This document shows positions 58,150 through 64,000 of a DNA stretch of 64,000 nucleotides, in pieces. The stretch is from NCBI RefSeq assembly GCF_000499845.2, contig NC_023756.2, positions 8,973,344-9,037,343 of the forward strand. The letters are read 5' to 3'. The position numbers were made by a program, and so were the translations under genes. The notes beneath the pieces are model-generated. The model had not been told where the DNA came from. It searched no databases and saw nothing but the letters and a program-made list of their open reading frames with translations. The first letter of the stretch is position 1. Every line of letters begins with the position of its first letter. The DNA is from Phaseolus vulgaris (lineage: Eukaryota > Streptophyta > Magnoliopsida > Fabales > Fabaceae).

Positions 58150-58413
58150 TGAAAGAATATTTTCTGTTTTATTCAATCTGTCTTTCATCTATAGCAATCA
58201 TACATATATATATATAACCATAGCATTAGAACCGTACAAAATCGTACAGATTCTTTTTCTAACATAACATCTGTAATTAAGACTAATTATAGACCCATTA
58301 ATAGTGATTATATTCCTATAATTAAGTCTAATTATAGACTCATTAATAGTGATTATATTCCTATAATTAAGTCTAATTAAGTCTAATAATAATAATGATT
58401 TTGTCCGGTAATA
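58150..58413 (-). repeat. 5' LTR of the copia element
   Basis: 264 bp; as the other LTR but with an extra TATA in the AT tract and about six substitutions (about 2.3 percent). Confidence 0.9.
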
Positions 58414-58418
58414 GTTTA

Positions 58419-58709
58419 TGAACACATATTTTAAAGTTGTTTTGCATGCAACAAAAACTAAAATATTTATATAAAAATAGAACAGATAATGTCAAAAGAT
58501 GTTAACTAATATAAATCTTAGGATGAAATAAGCTATAAATTACTTCTAACAAACAGATTGGTTTCATCTAGCTTCTTGATTGAGAGAGGAAAAAAAAGTT
58601 TTCCAAGGAGAGAAAAAAAATATCAGAAATCAAGCTAGTTGCCACTCCATTCAGCATAAATATAGATCTCACGTAAATAAGCTTGACTGAAGTTGTTGAT
58701 TTTGCATGA

Positions 58710-58742
<33 letters not shown>

Positions 58743-59400
58743 TAGAAAAACTGAGATACTAAATGTAGAGATGCGTCCACGATGTTAATTGATTCTACTT
58801 TTATTATTTTATTTTATTTTTCTTTAATCGTCAAAGTTTGTTAACATACTAAGAAGTTTGTAGAAACAAAAGAAAAATAACTAAATGGATAGATATGAGT
58901 ATATTTAAATTCCAAATAACTGTGAAAATAAGAGTAAATGCAAAGTCATATTAAAACTACCAACTTGAACTGCCAACGAATGTGCTTGTGAGAATCAATA
59001 CATCGATTCAATGCAAACAATTACTCCCCTCTCACAAATAAGCATATGATCTAAACCCTAAAGTTGAAATAATGGTGCAAACTTGTTCAAATCAGATCTA
59101 ATTAATTGGTTTAAGTAGAAAACTTAGGTTTAGGTAAAAAAAACCTCATTCATAATTATTTTCTTCCACGTCTATATATGTATATTTCTTTATTCTTACT
59201 GAGGAATGAACCACCTCTTAAGTGGGCTGATTTATTTTAGTTATTTTTTTTGATAAAAAAAATACTGCAGATTCCAATAACTATGTACATAAGAGAGTGA
59301 ATGCAAAGTTACATTAAATTGCCAATTTGAACAGCCACTGCATGCATATGCTTATGAGATTCAATGCAAACACTTACTCCACCACTTTTACAAATAACCA
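58419..59400. repeat. Segmental repeat block B, right copy
   Basis: Partner of 2155-2180 plus 3712-4690; continuous here because the LINE-like insertion is absent. A TA microsatellite lies at 58710-58740. Confidence 0.75.
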
Positions 59401-60000
59401 TTCAAACTATCTAAACCCTAATTCAAATCAGATCAAATTTATTGGTTGAGGAAAGAGGAAGAAAAACTAGGTTTGGATGAAAAGGAAATACCATATAAAT
59501 CAGATTATTTAATTTTTAGAAAAATAAAAAAATGATACTTAAAACTCAACTTCAATGTCTAAAAAAAAACAAAACTTATAATTTTAAACACCTGATTATT
59601 TTGTGATATGAAAAAAAGATACTTCCTTAGGTGATAGGTTTCTTATTTTCTAATGTGCATGTAATTCTATAGTCTAACAGTTTCTAATATTATAAAAATT
59701 TAAAATAAAGAAGGTTTTAGACTATATTTTTTTATATATTTTTAATTAATTTATAATCAATCCATTTATTTAAAAAAAAATCCCAAAAACGTTTGTGCGA
59801 TAAACATGCATGGATAAGTTAATTTCATTATTAAAAATAAAATATGATTACAATTACAATTTTTATTGTAAATTTATAATTTATTTTCATAATGAAGAGG
59901 TGAGCTTTATGTACACGTCTTTTTGAAGTTGTTCGAATACAAACACTTTTTGAAATGTATGACATATTCATAAATAGAAGTAAAAGACTAAAGTACGTTT
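59401..60000. other. AT-rich intergenic stretch
   Basis: Contains a piece related to the dispersed repeat (CAGTTTCTAATATTATAAAA at 59678) and no coding sequence. Confidence 0.4.
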
Positions 60001-60028
60001 TTAGACTTATTTTGAATACATGCAAAAT

Positions 60029-60111
60029 AACAATAACTCAGTATAGAGATTTGTTCCTTTATTAATTGTCTCAATAACTCAGTATAGAGATTTGTTCCTT
60101 TATTAATTGTC
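60029..60111. repeat. 41-bp perfect tandem duplication
   Basis: CAATAACTCAGTATAGAGAT and the following 21 bases, ending in AATTGTCT, occur twice in a row. Confidence 0.85.
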
Positions 60112-60290
60112 TCTCTGCTTTCTTTATCAATGAAGGGTAGGCTCCCTTGAGAGTAAGAACCTGCACCCATAGCAGAAACACCACACCTAGAGAAAAGGCA
60201 CAAAGGACCATTGCCTCTATCACCACAAACCAGATCAGACAAAGTCATTGTGATACTAAGCAAGAACTCTCCTGACATTACTAATGCTTT
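60100..60290 (-). pseudogene. Unrecognised exon-like segment
   Basis: A minus-strand frame encodes MSGEFLLSITMTLSDLVCGD, then RGNGPLCLFSRCGVSAMGAG and DKESRETINKGTNLYTELLR. The composition looks like real protein and not repeat noise. I do not recognise the family. The frame's upstream part (60290-60434) is AT-rich and unlikely to be coding, so this is probably one exon or a captured fragment. Confidence 0.35.
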
Positions 60291-60479
60291 GTTTGGATTA
60301 GATAGTGGATTTGAGAAAATAAATTTGAGATGATTTGAAAAAAAAATATAGAAAAAAGTGATATTGTTTAGATTAAGGTAATTAAAAACTGTCTTAACTC
60401 TCCTCGCTAAGACAGATCCACACTCTGAAAACACAACCAGCTAGGCTTCCTCTACATCACCACCTGCATATCGAAACCC

Positions 60480-61457
60480 CAGTCCCTAAGGACATCATTC
60501 TTCTTTTCTTGTTTCCGTTACTTTGTTATACTTGTATCACCCTCCTTTATATTACTGTTTTTAAGATAAGAGAATAAAATTCCAAAAAACATACTTTCAC
60601 TAAGGATAAACTTTTTTAATTTCTCTTATACAAGTTCAAAACATTTTTTAATATTATAAAAAATTAAAAACAAATAATGTCTTAAATTATAGACTATATT
60701 TTTATATATTTCTAATTAATTTAGAATCCATCTATTTAATATTTTTTTTCAAAAAACTATCCCAAAACATTATAAACAATAAATCCAATCTAACATCCAA
60801 ATAAATAAAATTTAATTTCAAATAATTTATTATATAAGAAAATAAAATAGTTAGGTTTTAAATAATTTAATATTAAATATAATAATTATTTTAATTTATC
60901 TGATTAAAGATATTCATTAATCAATTAAAAACTTTAAAAAATTTATATAATAAGATATACTTTTAAATATATATAAATTTTGAAAATTTAAAAATAAAGT
61001 TCACAAACTTGTCTACTATCCCAATCCCAATAAAACTCCAAAATTATCAACTCAAAACAAGAGTATATTAGCTTAAGAGATTCTTTTTCTTAAAAATAAA
61101 ATTAAATACATCAATTCCTCTACATACAAGTTTGAAAAGTATTTTTTTTATTCTTTTATTCTAAGTCTGAAAAGGTCTTTCTTTCATTTACTACTATTTA
61201 TTTATGGACAAATCACATGTTTCAAGACATAAATTAAAAAAAAAAATATTTTCTTAAATTGTTAAGAGATTTTTTTTATAGTTATTTCTTGTTTTTAAGA
61301 GACAAAAAAAATAAGATTATATATAGTTTGCTTCTTACTTTCACATATATAGTTTCTAAAACAAGCAAAGTTAACAAAAAAAAATACACAACACTTTTGT
61401 AATTAAGTGTGGTAAAAGTTGACTAAAAAAATACTACTTAAATTTGTCATTTGTTCT

Positions 61458-61460
<3 letters not shown>
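60480..61460. repeat. AT-rich sequence with dispersed repeat
   Basis: 60650-61010 is the same family as 4760-5100 and the inverted copies near 40-41 kb. The remainder has no recognised feature. Confidence 0.55.

Positions 61461-61494
<34 letters not shown>
61461..61494. repeat. (AT)n microsatellite
   Basis: About 17 AT dinucleotides directly before a probable LTR. Confidence 0.95.
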
Positions 61495-61498
<4 letters not shown>

Positions 61499-62581
61499 AG
61501 AATTAATGGCTTAAACAAGAGGGGGTGAATTGTTTGTCAAAAGATTTTTGCAAAGATTGAATAAGAATGAAGTTTTATCAACAAACACATATTAAGCAAT
61601 CAAGGAAGTCAATCAAACAATGTAAAAGAAATGGTTTGCAGAATTTCAATCGGCTGAAACTTCGTTTTAACCGGTTGTTTATGGCAGCAGCAAAAGCATA
61701 ATTAAATCAAACAGTTTATAAGGAGTGAGTGAGAGAGAGAGAGAGAGAGAGAGAGATTACTCAGCCAATTTATATTGGTTCACTCAACCTTGAGCTACAT
61801 CCAGTTTCCAAAACAACAACTGGGTTTCACTAGTAACCAATCATAGATTACAACACACGCAATCACAAAGAGGTGATATTGATACCATAAGAACCACTCA
61901 CCCTCTTTGCTACACACACCTTTAGTCAGAACACCCTCTGACTTTACAGGTTTTCACACACTTCACAAGTTTATAAAAGAACAAATACAAGAATCATTAA
62001 AGGAACAGATTACACCTGAATTTACAAGAATCACAGAGCTCATAAGATTAGACCTTGAACCAGTGCACAACTATTTTGCAATCTTGCAAACCTTTGAAAA
62101 ACTTGTCTCAAAATCAATTTCAATCTCACTGTATTTGATATCTTTCTTGTATTTGTTGTTTTGAAAGAAAAGTCATATTTACAACTCTCAAAACTAGCCG
62201 TTCTAGGCAGCAATCATGAGCCAAAACAGTTTTGATTCAATTGCAAAACAGATTAACAGATTTTTGAAAAGCTGTTATAAAATGTGACAATCAACCGGTT
62301 GATTTGGTTAGACAGTTATTTAACCAAGTCAAAAAACAGTTCTAAAACCTTCAAACAAACTAAGTGACAAACAACCGATTATTTCGTGGTTTCAACCAAT
62401 TGTTTTTCTCTTTGCTTAGAAAAACACTTTTCTCTTTTAAGATAGATTGAGCTAGCTTGTGCAAGGAACTAGGAATGATCCTTACAAGAATTTTAAATAA
62501 CCTAGACTAAGCTCAAACTAAAAGCAACGCAGCTTCAACCTTCATCATAGATTTGAAACATCAAAGCTCTCATGTTCTACA
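61495..62581. mobile_element. Probable solo LTR
   Basis: Begins TGTTAGAATTAATGGC and ends CATGTTCTACA, so the ends form a short inverted repeat (TGT-AGAA / TTCTACA) with TG...CA termini. TATAT flanks both sides (61490-61494 and 62582-62586), but the left one is inside an AT tract so this support is weak. The phrase AACAAGAGGGGGTGAATTG near the start is common in plant repeats. No internal region follows. A GA microsatellite is at 61731-61756. The frame at 61907-62164 is not thought to be a gene. Confidence 0.5.
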
Positions 62582-63135
62582 TATATGTATGTATATATAA
62601 TTAACTTTCTTTTCTTAAAATTTAAAGTTTTCAAAGAATTAAAATTGACCTGTAGAATTTAACTCAAATCATTCTAACAACTCTTTTAAACATATTTTGA
62701 ATGAAATTAATTCAAACTAAATATTTGTTTTAAATGTAAATATTTATGTATAACTTATTTTTATTAAAATATAAATGATTGTATTTATAATATTGCAGAA
62801 GATTGTATAATACAAATTTAAGTAGTGTTTTTAACTCTATGTAGTCACACTTAATTATGAAAGTATTCTGTAATTTTTTTATTTATTTAAAGCCATAAAA
62901 ATGATTTAAATATTTTAAAACAATTAAGAAAATATTATTTTTAATTTATATGTCTTATGCTGTATGTCTTGAAACGTGTGACATGTTCATATATATAAGA
63001 GTAAATGAAAAAAAAAAAAAAACTTCTTGACTTAGAATAAATAAAATAACAACGTCTGAACGAAATCCATAAATATAAATATATTTAAATTTTTAAATTT
63101 TTATTGTTTGAGATAATTTGGTAGGCTCACTTTAC
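62582..63135. repeat. AT-rich end of the right duplicated block
   Basis: 63005-63130 matches 5150-5270 of the left block (AATAAATAAAATAACAACGT versus AATAAATAAAATAAAAACGT). The rest has no recognised feature. Confidence 0.55.
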
Positions 63136-63447
63136 TGAATCAAGTATTTGTAAAAAAATAGACACTCACTCACACTTAAATTCTCTCTAAAAGAAACACT
63201 CTTCTTTGTAAATTTCTCTATTGTATTTCTTTCTGTGGTGTATATTACAATTGAGAGAGCATCCTATTTATAGGCTTTAGGAAGCTCTTCTAGAAAAGTC
63301 TTCATTATGGCCTTAAAACCCCACTAACAACACAATTAAAATCCCACTCACAACTTTTGACCTTTTACATATCCAAACTCCCATTCTACTCTTTTCTAGT
63401 AACTTCTAACTTTAAAACCCACAAATTACATTAAAGTTTATTCAACA
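63136..63447 (-). repeat. 3' LTR of a Tork-type copia element
   Basis: Bounded on the plus strand by TGAATCAAG and CAACA, giving TG...CA ends in both readings. The left limit is exactly where similarity to the left block (5270) stops. A TATA-like CTATTTATAGG (on the plus strand, 63268-63278) lies inside. The other LTR would be beyond the window. Confidence 0.65.
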
Positions 63448-63463
63448 AAACTCCCCCATAAAC
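63448..63463 (-). other. Polypurine tract of the Tork-type element
   Basis: Minus strand GTTTATGGGGGAGTTT between the RNase H stop and the LTR. Confidence 0.7.
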
Positions 63464-64000
63464 TTAAATGTTTCTACCATCCATCATGCCAATCATCTTC
63501 TTGAATTTGTCGAAAAAGACTTTCGGTAGCGGTTTTGTGAAGATATCAGCAACTTGATCTTGACTTGCCACATGCACCAATTCCACACTTCCTTTCTTCA
63601 CATGATCACGAATAAAGTGAAAACGAACGTCAATATGTTTGCTTCTTTCATGGTTCACTGGGTTCTTTGCCAACTCAATTGCTAATTTGTTGTCAACTTG
63701 AATCACAGTTGCATCTAGTTGCTTTAGCTCCATCTTACTCAACAAGTTTCTTAGCCATATCGCATGACATACACACCAAGATGCTGCCACATATTCAGCT
63801 TCACACGTCGATAGCGTCACGATTGGTTGCTTCTTTGAAAGCCAAGAAAATGTTGTGTTGCCCATAAAGAATACATATCCCGATGTACTTTTCCGATCAT
63901 CTATGTCTCCGCACCAATCGCTGTCAGAGTAACCCACCAACTTGTAATCTTCTGCTTTTGAGTAGAACAATCCGAGTGATACAGTACCTTGGATGTACCG
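63464..64000 (-). CDS. Copia RNase H, Tork lineage, partial at the window edge
   Basis: Minus strand: YSDSDWCGDIDDRKSTSGYV, WLSKKQPIVTLSTCEAEYVA (Asp and Glu of RNase H), VDNKLAIELAKNPVNHERSK, then ADIFTKPLPK. Words such as FSWLSKKQ and STCEAEYVAAS are typical of Tork/Tnt1-like elements. The frame is intact over its visible 168 codons and continues beyond 64000, where RT and the upstream domains would be. This element may be younger than the others. Confidence 0.85.
   Translation of the reverse strand, partial: RYIQGTVSLGLFYSKAEDYKLVGYSDSDWCGDIDDRKSTSGYVFFMGNTTFSWLSKKQPIVTLSTCEAEYVAASWCVCHAIWLRNLLSKMELKQLDATVIQVDNKLAIELAKNPVNHERSKHIDVRFHFIRDHVKKGSVELVHVASQDQVADIFTKPLPKVFFDKFKKMIGMMDGRNI

Larger units (their letters stand above)
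53422..58413 (-). mobile_element. Complete Ty1/copia retrotransposon, Retrofit/Ale-like
   Basis: A 4992-bp element with 260- and 264-bp LTRs, a tRNA-Met type primer-binding site, a polypurine tract and a 5-bp target duplication. On the minus strand gag, protease, integrase, RT and RNase H follow in copia order. The N-terminal gag style (ENYDEWARAVKISLRARRKW) points to the Ale/Retrofit lineage. Breaks: TAA at 56362-56364, a frameshift near 56042, a stop at 55355-55357, and a 4-bp duplication near 55105. All enzyme motifs are still recognisable. Confidence 0.93.

Noticed and set aside
61907..62164. 85-codon plus-strand frame
   Set aside because: It lies inside the probable solo LTR, without domain or context.

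Overview
The window is nuclear DNA of a flowering plant, most likely a dicot and perhaps a legume. The evidence is plant-type LTR retrotransposons (Ty3/gypsy Tat-like, Ty1/copia), L1-type LINEs, a CACTA-like end, and broken pieces of three plant gene families: KUP/HAK potassium transporter, MAP70 microtubule-associated protein, and CDCA7/R1-type 4CXXC zinc finger. The legume placement is inferred from general repeat style, not proved. I found no intact host protein-coding gene and no RNA gene I could support. Many start codons of open frames here are not ATG, and most short frames are noise in AT-rich DNA.

Layout. 1-5270 is an AT-rich repeat block whose relative lies at 50742-53421, 58419-59400 and 63005-63135. 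A 5'-truncated LINE (2192-3711) sits in the left copy and a complete copia element (53422-58413) in the right copy, so each copy shows the other's empty site. 5582-7490 is a TIR-like element filled with a GC-rich 26-bp minisatellite; a relative lies at 45590-46470. 8498-10455 is a second truncated LINE. 11245-21339 is a complete Tat-type gypsy element on the minus strand with 488/495-bp LTRs and a 5-bp GTTGG target duplication. Its gag-pol is broken in about eight places. It also carries a plus-strand gene with its own TATA box and a 76-bp intron, and an array of hairpin-forming 62-bp repeats lies between the two convergent coding regions.

21767-33480 is a head-to-tail array of a 4.9-kb unit (two full copies and one truncated). 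Each unit is a gypsy derivative from which the reverse transcriptase and RNase H are missing, so that gag and a protease remnant run straight into a degenerate integrase. A KUP/HAK pseudo-exon follows at 33655-33915. 34150-50622 is a mosaic of duplicated gene debris: four of five CDCA7-like fragments (two of them forming a 1.3-kb inverted repeat about 47830), a duplicated 3-kb block, two MAP70 exons, a CACTA end and a gypsy integrase remnant. The right end holds a probable solo LTR (61495-62581) and the 3' end of a Tork-type copia element (63136 to the edge).

The expressed biology visible here is retrotransposition, now mostly decayed. The feature most worth following is the spliced antisense gene inside the Tat element, then the tandem array of RT-less gypsy derivatives, then the repeated capture of CDCA7-like sequence.
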